The notes under the pieces: generated by a model
The model's input: the letters and a program-made list of their open reading frames with translations, nothing else
Told to the model about the DNA's origin: nothing
The model's database searches: none
Program-made: the position numbers and the translations under genes
In this document: piece by piece, positions 19,698-27,802 of the stretch
How the letters are laid out: each line of letters opens with the position of its first letter
How positions within the stretch are numbered: the stretch's first letter is position 1
From: CAYVFC01 sp964450715
Lineage (GTDB): Bacteria > Myxococcota_A > Polyangia > Polyangiales > JAFGIB01
DNA: 43,425 nucleotides
Direction: 5' to 3'
Assembly: GCA_964450715.1 (NCBI GenBank)
Contig: CAYVFC010000063.1
Coordinates: 1 to 43,425, forward strand

Positions 19698-20122
19698 TCG
19701 CCGTCGATACCAACCTGCTCGTCTACGCACACCGCTCCGACAGCGAGTGGAACCAGCCCGCTCACCGCTCCGTCGCCGAGCTATCGAGCGGCGCCTGGGC
19801 CATCCCCTGGCCCTGCATTCACGAGTTCATCTACATCGTCACCCATCCCCGGATCTACAACCCGCCGAGTACCCCGGAGCAGGCCATCGACCAGGTCGAC
19901 GCCTGGATGGAGTCGCCGGGATTGGTACTGCTGGCCGAGCACGAGGCGTACTGGTCCGAGCTACGGGCCGTGCTTCGGGCAGGGCGCATCGCGGGCCCAC
20001 GGGTCCATGACGCTCGTATCGCCGCCCTCTGTATTTTTCACAACGTTCGCGAGCTCTGGACCGCCGATCGCGATTTCAGCCGGTTCCCGGAGCTGCGCAC
20101 CCGCAATCCTCTGGCCGGATAA
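19694..20122 (+). CDS. vapC: VapC-type PIN-domain ribonuclease toxin
   Basis: A 142-residue PIN-domain endoribonuclease. The acidic residues that bind Mg are visible: D5 (AVDTNLLVY), E44 (IHEFIYIV), D106 (VHDARIAAL) and D125 (TADRDF). I chose the TTG at 19694 because it overlaps the vapB stop, follows GGGGCGGGG and places the first Asp at the usual fifth residue; an earlier in-frame start at 19652 would add 14 unrelated residues inside vapB. All catalytic residues are present, so the toxin is probably active. Confidence 0.85.
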   Translation: MIAVDTNLLVYAHRSDSEWNQPAHRSVAELSSGAWAIPWPCIHEFIYIVTHPRIYNPPSTPEQAIDQVDAWMESPGLVLLAEHEAYWSELRAVLRAGRIAGPRVHDARIAALCIFHNVRELWTADRDFSRFPELRTRNPLAG

Positions 20123-20159
20123 GCGTGCCGGTCGCCCGCAATCGTCGCGCCGTTCGTCT

Positions 20160-20300
20160 TTACTGCGAGTAGTACTCTTCGCTCTCGCAGTAGGTGCAGT
20201 GCACGCTCGGCACGTCCTTGCCCTCGGCCGTGTAGGCGACCCAGTCGCGGAACCGTACGTGGTCGACCCGGTAGGTATAGAGGCGCCATAGCCGACGCCT
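20160..20300 (-). pseudogene. C-terminal remnant of an unrecognised gene
   Basis: The minus strand ends a protein-like frame with YRVDHVRFRDWVAYTAEG, then VHCTYCESEEYYSQ and a TAA at 20160-20162. The composition (aromatic, acidic, CxxC) is unlike a shadow frame, and there is no counterpart gene on the plus strand here. No start codon with a binding site is seen; upstream the frame runs into the region opposite the start of the next gene. It is probably the tail of a lost gene. The family is unknown. Confidence 0.35.
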
Positions 20301-20366
20301 GCCGGCGGTACAATCCGGGGTTTCGTTGTATACTGAACTGAAGCGGCTCAGTCGTTTCGCGGGGTC

Positions 20367-23300
20367 ATGAAAATCAAGCTGACGTCTATCGCGGTGCTGG
20401 CATTCGGGTGCGCGCTTTTAGCGGGCCCTGGCTGCGCGGGCGACGATGACGAAGGCGATCGCGGGGGCGGTCTCGATGCCGGCGCCCGCGACGCGGGCGC
20501 CGCCGGTGCGGGCGGTCGGCAGGGGATGGACGCCGGCGGCAGCGGCGGAGGCCCGGGGCCCGGGGTCGATGCGGCTTCGGGCGAAGCCGACGCGGACACC
20601 ACCCTGGACGCTACCGCTGTAGAATCCGGTATAGACGCCGGGGACGGGGGGGCGGACGGAGGGGACGCGGGGCCCGATCCCGATCCGGTTCAGTGCATCC
20701 ACATCGGCAGCCGCCGCGAGCTGTTCGTGGACCATCTGCTGGTCGAGAGCTTGACCGGCGCCGAGCTGGTGCTGCAGACGCCCACCGACGAAGGGCCGGT
20801 GTTCGATTTCGATCAACCCTGGGAGGGGATGGCCAGCGTCTATACCACGGTGATCAAGGACGGAGACAAGTTCCTTCTCTACTACCGCGGGCAGCCCACG
20901 GAGAGCGCCAGCAGCTCGGTGACCTGTTACGCGGAGTCGACCGACGGCACGAGCTGGGTGCGCCCCAACCTCGGTTTGCATCAGGTATCCGGTACCTTCG
21001 ACAACAACGTTATCCTGACCGATGCGGTGCGCGACGACTCCTTCGCCCCCTTCATCGATACCAATCCCGATGCCCCCCCGGAGGAGCGCTTCAAGGCCAC
21101 CGCCTCCGGTTCCGGATCGCCCACCGGCACGCTGGTCGGATTTACCTCTGCAGACGGTATTAACTGGACCAACAGCGAGGGCACGATCATGAGCGGATTC
21201 GATTACGATTCGCTCAACGTCGCCTTCTACTCCGAGGTCGAGCAGCAGTACGTCTGCTATTTCCGCGACTGGTTCGATGGTATCCGGCGCATCCGGCGCG
21301 CGGTCAGCCGTGACTTCTCCACCCTATACGACCAGGGCCTGATGCAGTACGCCTATCCCGGCGCGGCACCCTCCGGCTACGAGCACCATTACCTGAACGG
21401 CACCCATCCCTATTTCCGGGCGCCGCATATCTATATCGCCCTGGCGGGGCGTTTCATCGACGGCGATACCGAGTCGGACGCCGTCTTCATGAGCTCGCGG
21501 GCCGGCAGCCTGGTCTACGATCGCACCTTTACCGATCGCCTCGTGGTCCCGGCCGCCGAGATCGGCACGCAGCTGGCGCGCTCCAACTTCCCGGCCGAGA
21601 ACAGCGTGCAGACCGGGCCCCGGGAGCTCTCCTTTTATTTGGGGCACAACTACCGCACCGCGCAGAACCACCTGCGCCGCTACTCGCTGCGGCTGGACGG
21701 TTTCTCAGCCGTCTCTCCGACCGCCGCCGGCACGGCCGGGGAGCTGCTGACCCGGCCGCTGACCTTCACCGGAGACCGGCTGCAGCTCAATTACCTGACG
21801 CGCGGCAACGGAGAGCTGAAGGTCGAGATCCAGGACGCCGAGCGCACGCCCATCGAGGGCTACGCGATCGACGATTTTGAGCCGCTTACCGGCGACGAGA
21901 TCGACGCCATCGCTTCCTGGCAATCCGGGTCGGACCTGTCCGCGCTTCAGGGCCGGCCGGTCCGCCTGCGTTTCGTGCTGCAGGACGCCGATCTGTTCTC
22001 CCTGAAATTCATCCTGCCCGAGCCCACCGTTGCCGTGTCCGGCGCCATCGTCTGGCCCAACCTGACCCGGCTCGACGACGGCTCTATCCTGCTGGCCGGG
22101 TTCGACCAGTCCAGCCACGGCCAGGTCGCGGGGGATACGGCGGGCTGGAGGAGCCAGGACGAGGGCGAGAGCTTCGGCTTTCTCTCCCGCATCACCGACC
22201 ACGAGCCGCAGACCGCCCGCTTCAACCACGCGCTGGGGCTAAGCGCTGACGGAGACGTCATCGCGCTGGTGGGGGGATGGACCGACGTCCAGCAGCCGGG
22301 CGAGGACAAGAAAGACCCCTTTCGCGACGCCATCCTGCGTCCCTGGATAATGAGATCAACCGATGACGGCAACAGCTGGCAGAAGCTGGGCGATCTCATC
22401 ACCGACTCGGCCGGCCGCGAGCTCGTTCCCTTTGGCGACATCATCGTCTCCCCGGACGGACGGCTCAACGTCTCGGCATACTCGACCGACATCTGGAATG
22501 AGCCGGGACCCTGGGCCGCGTACTTCCTGACCAGCGACGACCACGGCCAGAGCTGGGAGATCCGCTCGCTCATCGCCGAGGATCACAACGAGACCGCGCT
22601 GCTCGACCTGGGCGGCGGGGAGTGGCTCGCGCACGGCAGGAGCAGCGCGATCGACCAGTACCGTTCGCTTGACGACGGCCTGAGCTGGCAGCACGAGGGC
22701 GCGGTCACCCTGGCCAGCCAGCGGCCGGGCCATTTGTTGCAGCTCGACGACGGCTCTATCCTGATGACCTACGGCGACCGCAGGCCCGATCACCTGGCGG
22801 TGCGGGCGCGCACCAGCCAGGACAAGGGGCTCAACTGGAGCGCGCCCATCTTTCTGGCCGCGCTTCCCGACAGTGACGGCGGATACCCGTCCAGCCTGCA
22901 GCGCACGGACGGGCTGATCCTGACCGTGTTCTACGTCAAAGAGCCCGGCGGCTACTCCGCTCAATCCCTGATCTGGTCCAGGCCGCCGGCCTGCTTCATC
23001 ACCTCGCCGGCCGACGGCGCGGAGCTCGACGCCCCGGTCGACCTCACCATCACCGCCAACGCTACCGATGCGCTGGAATCGGTGCGCCGGGTGGAATTTC
23101 GGGCCGGCGGAGAGCTGCTGGGCCAGGACGACACCGCGCCCTATACGTATACCTGGAGCGACGTTCCGCCCGGCCGCCACGCCCTCGAGGCCAGGGCCAT
23201 TTACCGGAGCGGCGCGGTGGCTGTCTCGGCACCTGCAACCGTCACCGTCCGGCCGGACGGCGCCATCGATCTCGCCTCCCTGTATGGCGGCGGACAGATC

Positions 23301-23696
23301 TCGGTGAGCACCGACATGACCTGGACCACCGGCACCCATCCCGAGGTGGGAGTCGCCGGTCCCTTTGACGGCAGCACCGACTACTGGCACGCGGCCTTTC
23401 AGGGCGACGCCTCGGTTCCCAGCCAGTACACGATCGCGCTCGACCAAACCTACGGCATCGAAACCCTCGGCATCTGCCTCAAGCCCGGATACGCCGAGAG
23501 CGCTGAAATCTACTTCTCGCTCGACGGCTCGAGCTGGGGCAGCCCGGTCAAGAGCTATACCAGCATCATCCTGGATTCGGTCGACTACACCGTCTTCGAT
23601 CCGCCCCTGGATGCGACGCAGGTCAGGGTCGTGGTCACGGCCGCCGACGGCTGGCCGGGATTGAACGAGATCGAGCTGTACGGCGCTCCGCTATAG
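20367..23696 (+). CDS. Lipoprotein with two fused beta-propellers (GH43/32-like and sialidase/BNR), Ig-like and discoidin-like domains
   Basis: 1109 residues. The N-terminal signal ends in LLAGPGC, followed by an Asp/Gly/Ala-rich tether to about residue 105. Residues 110-550 begin IGSRRELFVDHLLVES and fit five-bladed GH32/43/62-like proteins. Residues 555-880 form a BNR/sialidase-type six-bladed propeller with Asp-box motifs: STDDGNSWQ, SDDHGQSWE, SLDDGLSWQ and SQDKGLNWS. An Ig-like domain (FITSPADGAELDAPVDLTI) follows at 885-960, then a discoidin-like (F5/8 type C) module to the end. It is probably a surface glycan-binding or glycan-cleaving enzyme. The full catalytic set of a GH33 sialidase could not be confirmed by eye. 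The ATG follows GCGGGGTC. Confidence 0.8.
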   Translation: MKIKLTSIAVLAFGCALLAGPGCAGDDDEGDRGGGLDAGARDAGAAGAGGRQGMDAGGSGGGPGPGVDAASGEADADTTLDATAVESGIDAGDGGADGGDAGPDPDPVQCIHIGSRRELFVDHLLVESLTGAELVLQTPTDEGPVFDFDQPWEGMASVYTTVIKDGDKFLLYYRGQPTESASSSVTCYAESTDGTSWVRPNLGLHQVSGTFDNNVILTDAVRDDSFAPFIDTNPDAPPEERFKATASGSGSPTGTLVGFTSADGINWTNSEGTIMSGFDYDSLNVAFYSEVEQQYVCYFRDWFDGIRRIRRAVSRDFSTLYDQGLMQYAYPGAAPSGYEHHYLNGTHPYFRAPHIYIALAGRFIDGDTESDAVFMSSRAGSLVYDRTFTDRLVVPAAEIGTQLARSNFPAENSVQTGPRELSFYLGHNYRTAQNHLRRYSLRLDGFSAVSPTAAGTAGELLTRPLTFTGDRLQLNYLTRGNGELKVEIQDAERTPIEGYAIDDFEPLTGDEIDAIASWQSGSDLSALQGRPVRLRFVLQDADLFSLKFILPEPTVAVSGAIVWPNLTRLDDGSILLAGFDQSSHGQVAGDTAGWRSQDEGESFGFLSRITDHEPQTARFNHALGLSADGDVIALVGGWTDVQQPGEDKKDPFRDAILRPWIMRSTDDGNSWQKLGDLITDSAGRELVPFGDIIVSPDGRLNVSAYSTDIWNEPGPWAAYFLTSDDHGQSWEIRSLIAEDHNETALLDLGGGEWLAHGRSSAIDQYRSLDDGLSWQHEGAVTLASQRPGHLLQLDDGSILMTYGDRRPDHLAVRARTSQDKGLNWSAPIFLAALPDSDGGYPSSLQRTDGLILTVFYVKEPGGYSAQSLIWSRPPACFITSPADGAELDAPVDLTITANATDALESVRRVEFRAGGELLGQDDTAPYTYTWSDVPPGRHALEARAIYRSGAVAVSAPATVTVRPDGAIDLASLYGGGQISVSTDMTWTTGTHPEVGVAGPFDGSTDYWHAAFQGDASVPSQYTIALDQTYGIETLGICLKPGYAESAEIYFSLDGSSWGSPVKSYTSIILDSVDYTVFDPPLDATQVRVVVTAADGWPGLNEIELYGAPL

Positions 23697-23698
23697 CC

Positions 23699-24004
23699 CG
23701 AACGGGCTATGGATACGGGTCCGACAACGGGGGATGCGACTCGGACCAGATCTGTATCGAGGTGATCGGCGGGCCCCCGGAATGCTCGAACGTGCCGACC
23801 GCGAAGTGCCTGTTGACCTATCGGTTGGAGGTGGGCAACGGCAACAACTCCGAAGGGTATACCGACAGTAACATGCGCATCCGCGATACCACCCTGAGCG
23901 CAAGCGACGGGACCTGGGGCGTGGGCCCGGGGAAGCTCATCCTGCGGGTGCCCAGCGACGGCGGGCAGAGCCCGGCCGCCGGCAGGGTCGAGATCCTCTA
24001 CTAG
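23699..24004 (+). pseudogene. 5'-truncated C-terminal gene fragment
   Basis: Directly after the propeller gene, in another frame, about 100 residues of protein-like sequence run to a TAG at 24002-24004 (GCDSDQICIEVIGG, CLLTYRLEVGNGNN, GPGKLILRVPSDGG). It begins inside a short hairpin, ATAGCCCG-AA-CGGGCTAT (23693-23710). A GTG at 23762 could start an 80-residue product, but without a signal peptide or good binding site, so this is most likely the tail of a lost exported protein. Its stop codon is the first triplet of palindrome A3. Confidence 0.45.
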
Positions 24005-24166
24005 AGCCGGTCTCATAAACCCTTTCAGCCGCCTCTCGGGCGGGACGGCCCCATTTGCGTCGTTGCTCCTCCTCGAAATAGCGCTGCTATTCCTCGTCGT
24101 CGCGCCTAGCGTCTGGGGCCGTCGCGTTCCGAGATTCGACCAAAATGGTTTATGAGACCGGCTCTA
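24002..24166. repeat. Palindromic element A3 (family A)
   Basis: A 165-bp element with perfect 20-bp arms TAGAGCCGGTCTCATAAACC (24002-24021) and the complement (24147-24166). The centre matches A1 and A2: CGGGCGGGACGGCCCCAT, TCGTTGCTCCTCCTCGAAAT and CTCGTCGTCGCGCC. Its left end coincides with the stop codon of the preceding fragment. Confidence 0.85.
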
Positions 24167-24198
24167 TTATCTTTCCATAACCGTACGTCCAGCCGCAC

Positions 24199-24288
24199 CT
24201 ATCTGAGCTGGGGCGGTATGCGGACGTCGATCTCCTGTACGCCGTAGCTGGCACTCTCCGCGGCCGCCGTAACCCGAAAGCCGCCCTT
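24199..24288 (-). pseudogene. Possible 29-residue C-terminal gene remnant
   Basis: A minus-strand frame from just after a TGA (24289-24291) to a TAG at 24199 reads like a protein end (FRVTAAAESASYGVQEIDV, RIPPQLR). It is too short to be sure and the family is not recognised. The rest of 24167-24414 shows nothing. Confidence 0.2.
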
Positions 24289-24414
24289 TCACGCACTGAA
24301 TCTCGTGTAGCGATAAAGGGCAGCTACCGGGCGATTGCCGTGTGCCATCCAACCCGCGTCCCGCGTCCCGCGGCTGGCAGAGGCGCGCTCGTTTCTTTTC
24401 CTGCGAGAATACAG

Positions 24415-26400
24415 ATGCGATCCGTGCATTGCTTACTCGTAGCTCTGGTGGCGCTGTCGCTGCTAGCCTGCTCCGGTGGGGGTGATACCGGCCCCAGCCC
24501 GCAGATGGCGGGTGCCGGCGCGACCGGCAATACCGCCGCGTCGGGGCAGGGAGGCTCGACCGGGATGGCCGGCGAAGCCGGTTCGGTTGCCGGGACCGGC
24601 GGAGGAGCGGGCGCAGGGGACGAGCCGCCCGAGCCCCCGCCGCGCTACCCTCTGGATACCAGCATCAACCCAGACGTCTCTCTAAATATTCACTTGAATC
24701 ACCTGGGATACGAGGCGCACGGGGTCAAGCGGGCGGTGATCGAAGCGAGCGCCGCGCTCGCTTCTTTCCAGGTGGTGCCCGAAGGAGCAGACCACGCCCT
24801 CTTTCAGGACGCGCTGGTTCCGGTTGCGGGCTTCACCGCCTGGGGCGGAGGCCCGTTTTTCGCCACCGCCGACTTCAGCCCGCTCGAGGTCGAGGGTGGA
24901 TATACCCTGTATATCAACGGGCAGCATTCAGAGCGTTTCGAGATCGGAGAACGGCTGCTGTTCAAGAGAACCGTTCCGCCTGCGCTCGATTATCTCGATC
25001 AATCCCGGGCCGACCACCCGGAGGTCTGGGCGGCCGACGCCCGGGTGCTCTTTTACGGCTCGGCCGAGACCCGCGACGTGCGCGGCGGCTGGTACGACGC
25101 ATCCGGGGACATCTCCAAGTATCTCTCGCATCTGAGCTATGCCAACTTCATGAATCCCCAGCAAATACCGCTGGTAACCTGGGCGCTGGCCTGGATGCGC
25201 GATCGGGCGGCTGACCTGCTCTCCGCCGCCGGTCTTCACGGGCAAGTACAGGGCGAGGCCCTGTACGGTGCCGACTACCTGCTGAGGGTGCTCGACGACA
25301 GCGGCGCCTTTTTTCAGACAATATTCGACGGGTGGACGGGAGAGTTGGAAGCGCGCCGCATCTGCGCCTTCCAGGGGCAAAGCGGTGCCATGACCGCGGA
25401 CTGGCAGGCGGCCTTCCGCGAGGGCGGGGGGATGAGCATCGCCGCGCTGGCCCGGATCTCCGGCTGGGGCCTGGGCGGCGACTTCGAGGCCTCGCGCTAT
25501 CTGTCCGGGGCCGAGGCGGCCTTCGCCCACCTGCAAGCGAACAGCGCGCGCTACGCGGACGACGGCGTGGAGAACATCATCGACGACTACACGGCGCTTC
25601 TCGCGGCTAGCGAGCTGTACGCGGGCACCGCGAACGAATTTTATCTGCGGGTCGCACGAGATCGCGCAGCGCAGCTGGCCGAGCGTCTGCACCCGGACGG
25701 CTACTTCGTTGCCGATGGCGGTTCTCGTCCCTTCTGGCACACTTCGGACGCCGGGCTGCCGGTGGTGGCGCTCGCTCGCTACCTGGAGGTGGAGATAGAT
25801 ACACCGAGTAAAGAAGCCGCGGCCGCGGCCATCGCCCGGCACTTGCGCTACCTGCTGTCGGTCAGCGGCGAGGCGCCCAATCCCTACGGCTATGCCCGCC
25901 AGCATTTCGAATCGGGCGGTGCCTTGCGGAGCGGATTCTTCATGCCCCACGACAATGAGAGCGGCTACTGGTGGCAGGGAGAGAACGCGCGGTTGGCCTC
26001 GCTGGCCGCCGCGGCCCGGATCGGCGGCCGGGCGCTTCGCGACACCGCTGCTGACCCGTCGAGTTTGCCGGAGGGCCTGCCGGCTTTCGCCGCCGACCAG
26101 CTCAACTGGATCCTGGGTAGCAACCCCTTCGACGTCTGCTTTCTCAACGGTTTCGGGCGGAACAACCCGTTTGCTTACTGCGACCCGGCCAATTGCCGGG
26201 GCAAGTGGGGCCATCACACCCTTGCCGGGGGCATCAGCAACGGCATCACCGGTCTGCACACCGATGGCACCGGCATCCGCTGGCCCGCCTCGGCATCCGA
26301 GTTCGGACAATGGTGGTGGGACAGCTGGCGCTGGGTCGAGCAGTGGTTGCCGCATACGGCCTGGTACTTGTTGGCGGTAAGCGCGGGGGCGCTGGATTGA
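24415..26400 (+). CDS. Glycoside hydrolase family 9-like lipoprotein
   Basis: About 661 residues. The signal MRSVHCLLVALVALSLLAC is a lipoprotein signal, so I start at the ATG 24415; an earlier in-frame start at 24340 adds 25 residues without signal character. A Gly/Ala tether (to about residue 80) precedes an Ig-like CelD_N domain (LNHLGYEAHGVKRAVI) and a GH9 (alpha/alpha)6 barrel with GGWYDASGDISKYLSHLSY, GSNPFDVCFLNGFG and KWGHHTLAGGISNGI. The usual DAGD base motif appears as DASGD (D228 and D232), one residue longer, as in a divergent GH9 clade. Expected activity is endo- or exo-cleavage of beta-1,4-glucans at the cell surface; the exact substrate is open. Confidence 0.85.
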   Translation: MRSVHCLLVALVALSLLACSGGGDTGPSPQMAGAGATGNTAASGQGGSTGMAGEAGSVAGTGGGAGAGDEPPEPPPRYPLDTSINPDVSLNIHLNHLGYEAHGVKRAVIEASAALASFQVVPEGADHALFQDALVPVAGFTAWGGGPFFATADFSPLEVEGGYTLYINGQHSERFEIGERLLFKRTVPPALDYLDQSRADHPEVWAADARVLFYGSAETRDVRGGWYDASGDISKYLSHLSYANFMNPQQIPLVTWALAWMRDRAADLLSAAGLHGQVQGEALYGADYLLRVLDDSGAFFQTIFDGWTGELEARRICAFQGQSGAMTADWQAAFREGGGMSIAALARISGWGLGGDFEASRYLSGAEAAFAHLQANSARYADDGVENIIDDYTALLAASELYAGTANEFYLRVARDRAAQLAERLHPDGYFVADGGSRPFWHTSDAGLPVVALARYLEVEIDTPSKEAAAAAIARHLRYLLSVSGEAPNPYGYARQHFESGGALRSGFFMPHDNESGYWWQGENARLASLAAAARIGGRALRDTAADPSSLPEGLPAFAADQLNWILGSNPFDVCFLNGFGRNNPFAYCDPANCRGKWGHHTLAGGISNGITGLHTDGTGIRWPASASEFGQWWWDSWRWVEQWLPHTAWYLLAVSAGALD

Positions 26401-26446
26401 TCGGGCTGATTGGGCCGCGAGTAACGTCCCCAAAACGTCCCCAAGC

Positions 26447-26469
26447 GGGGAGGGGTTATTCCCCCCTTT
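26447..26469 (+). terminator. Possible intrinsic terminator after the GH9 gene
   Basis: GGGGAGGGG-TTATT-CCCCCC followed by TTTCCT forms a short strong hairpin about 50 bases after the stop. The T run is short. Just before it lie two direct ACGTCCCC(A)A copies (26424-26443) that may belong to a dispersed repeat. Confidence 0.35.
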
Positions 26470-26494
26470 CCTCAGCGCTAGGAATAAGTATAAT
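26466..26494 (+). promoter_or_regulatory. Candidate promoter of the radical SAM gene
   Basis: A perfect TATAAT (26489-26494) stands out in GC-rich DNA 60 bases before the gene. The best -35 at 17-18 bp spacing is only TTTCC-like, overlapping the terminator hairpin. Confidence 0.35.
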
Positions 26495-26554
26495 AAACTT
26501 TCGTCGCGCGGAGACCGATGGCCTCGTCTTCGCGCGCCAGTAGCGAGCGATCGG

Positions 26555-27511
26555 TTGACGAACATCGCGCATATGCTCCCGATCTCGGAGGAGACCCGCC
26601 GGTTTTTCCTCAACTTCTACCGTTTCACCTTCACCGATCTGAAGATGATCATGGCGTTGAACGTCACCAGCCGGTGTAACCTCAAATGTACGCACTGCTA
26701 CTGGTGGCGGGAGAAACACCCCGCGCAGATGAGCGAAGCGGAGATGATCGCCTTCATGGAGAGGCAGCGCGAGGCGGGCAAGAACATGGCGCTGCTCTAC
26801 GGCGGCGAGCCCATGATGCGGCCCAACGTCATCCGCGAGGCGACCCGCATCTTCGACGCCACCGTGGTCTATACCAACGGCACCACGGCCCATCCGGGCC
26901 TGGAGGCGGTCTGGATGGTCTCCATCGACGGCACCCGCGAGGTTCACGACCGCATTCGGGGCAAGGGGGTTCACGACAAGGTCATCCGGAACATCAAGGA
27001 CGGCATCTACAAGAACCCCATCGTGCACATCACCATCACCCGCCAGAACCTGCACGACCTGGAAAACTTCTTGGAGGAGATGCACGGTCTCGAGCTCATC
27101 CGGGGGATCGGTTTCAGCTTTTTCACCCCGGAGAGGGGCCGGCAGCACGAGGATATCTTCATCCCGCTGCAGGAGCGGGACCGGGTGCTGGACCGGTTGA
27201 TGGAGCTCAGAAAGAAGTACTGGCGCATCATGGGGTTCAACAAAGGGGTAGCGCACCAGTTCCGCACCACCGGCGCCTATTCGCAGTGGAACAACCTGGC
27301 CGGCTGCACGGTCACCAAGATGGTCGACTGCTTCAACGCGGACGGATCCCCCATCACCTGCATCTACGGCATGAACGCGGACTGCAGCCGTTGCGGCTGT
27401 TCGGGTATCGCCATCTACCGCGCCGCCTTCAACTCCTTCAGCCCCATGTCCCTGTTGACGGCTATCTCCATGGTCGACAGCCAGCGCAAGGACAAGGCGG
27501 CCAGGAGTTGA
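26555..27511 (+). CDS. Radical SAM protein with C-terminal Cys cluster
   Basis: 318 residues. CNLKCTHCY (C41, C45, C48) binds the radical SAM cluster and LLYGGEPMM is the GGEP motif. VSIDGTREVHDRIRG is the typical barrel strand of SPASM-type enzymes. The C-terminus GCTVTKMVDCF, ITCIYGMNADCSRCGCSG gives six Cys that could hold an auxiliary cluster. It starts at TTG 26555 or ATG 26573; neither binding site is strong. It sits between a GH9 and a GH12-like gene in the same direction with its own -10 box. No precursor peptide or sulfatase was found nearby, so the substrate is unknown. Confidence 0.85.
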   Translation: MTNIAHMLPISEETRRFFLNFYRFTFTDLKMIMALNVTSRCNLKCTHCYWWREKHPAQMSEAEMIAFMERQREAGKNMALLYGGEPMMRPNVIREATRIFDATVVYTNGTTAHPGLEAVWMVSIDGTREVHDRIRGKGVHDKVIRNIKDGIYKNPIVHITITRQNLHDLENFLEEMHGLELIRGIGFSFFTPERGRQHEDIFIPLQERDRVLDRLMELRKKYWRIMGFNKGVAHQFRTTGAYSQWNNLAGCTVTKMVDCFNADGSPITCIYGMNADCSRCGCSGIAIYRAAFNSFSPMSLLTAISMVDSQRKDKAARS

Positions 27512-27517
27512 TCGGGG

Positions 27518-27626
27518 GTAGGGGAGGTGCTTGCCCCCTCCCATCGAGTTTTCATCGGGCGGGCGCAAGGCCCGCCCCTACCGAGTAATGAAGCGCGAAC
27601 CGTAGGGGAGGTGCTTGCCCCCTCCC
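27518..27626. repeat. GTAGGGG hairpin repeats (family C), copies 2a and 2b
   Basis: A complete hairpin element (27518-27581, GTAGGGGAGGTGCTTGCCCC ... GGGCGGGCGCAAGGCCCGCC) is followed by a half element (27602-27626) that repeats the left arm. They lie 7 bases downstream of the radical SAM stop. No gene is seen in the remaining gap to 27802. Confidence 0.8.
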
Positions 27627-27802
27627 GATCTAAACGCGGCGCTCATGGCGGGTGACCCGAAAGCGAATGCTTCCGGCACTATACCCCCTGAAGCCGCCCG
27701 CCGGTGCGCGCCAGGGACCGGACGCCGGCGGGTCTAGCAACCGTGCGACTTCGTATACCGCTATTCGGATTCATTTCGTCGGTCCCTGGACGGGAGAGGC
27801 CC

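Noticed and set aside
26686..27588. 300-residue open frame over the second radical SAM gene
   Set aside because: It is an out-of-frame shadow rich in Arg/Gly/His; its end HRAGARPAPTE is family C repeat translation.
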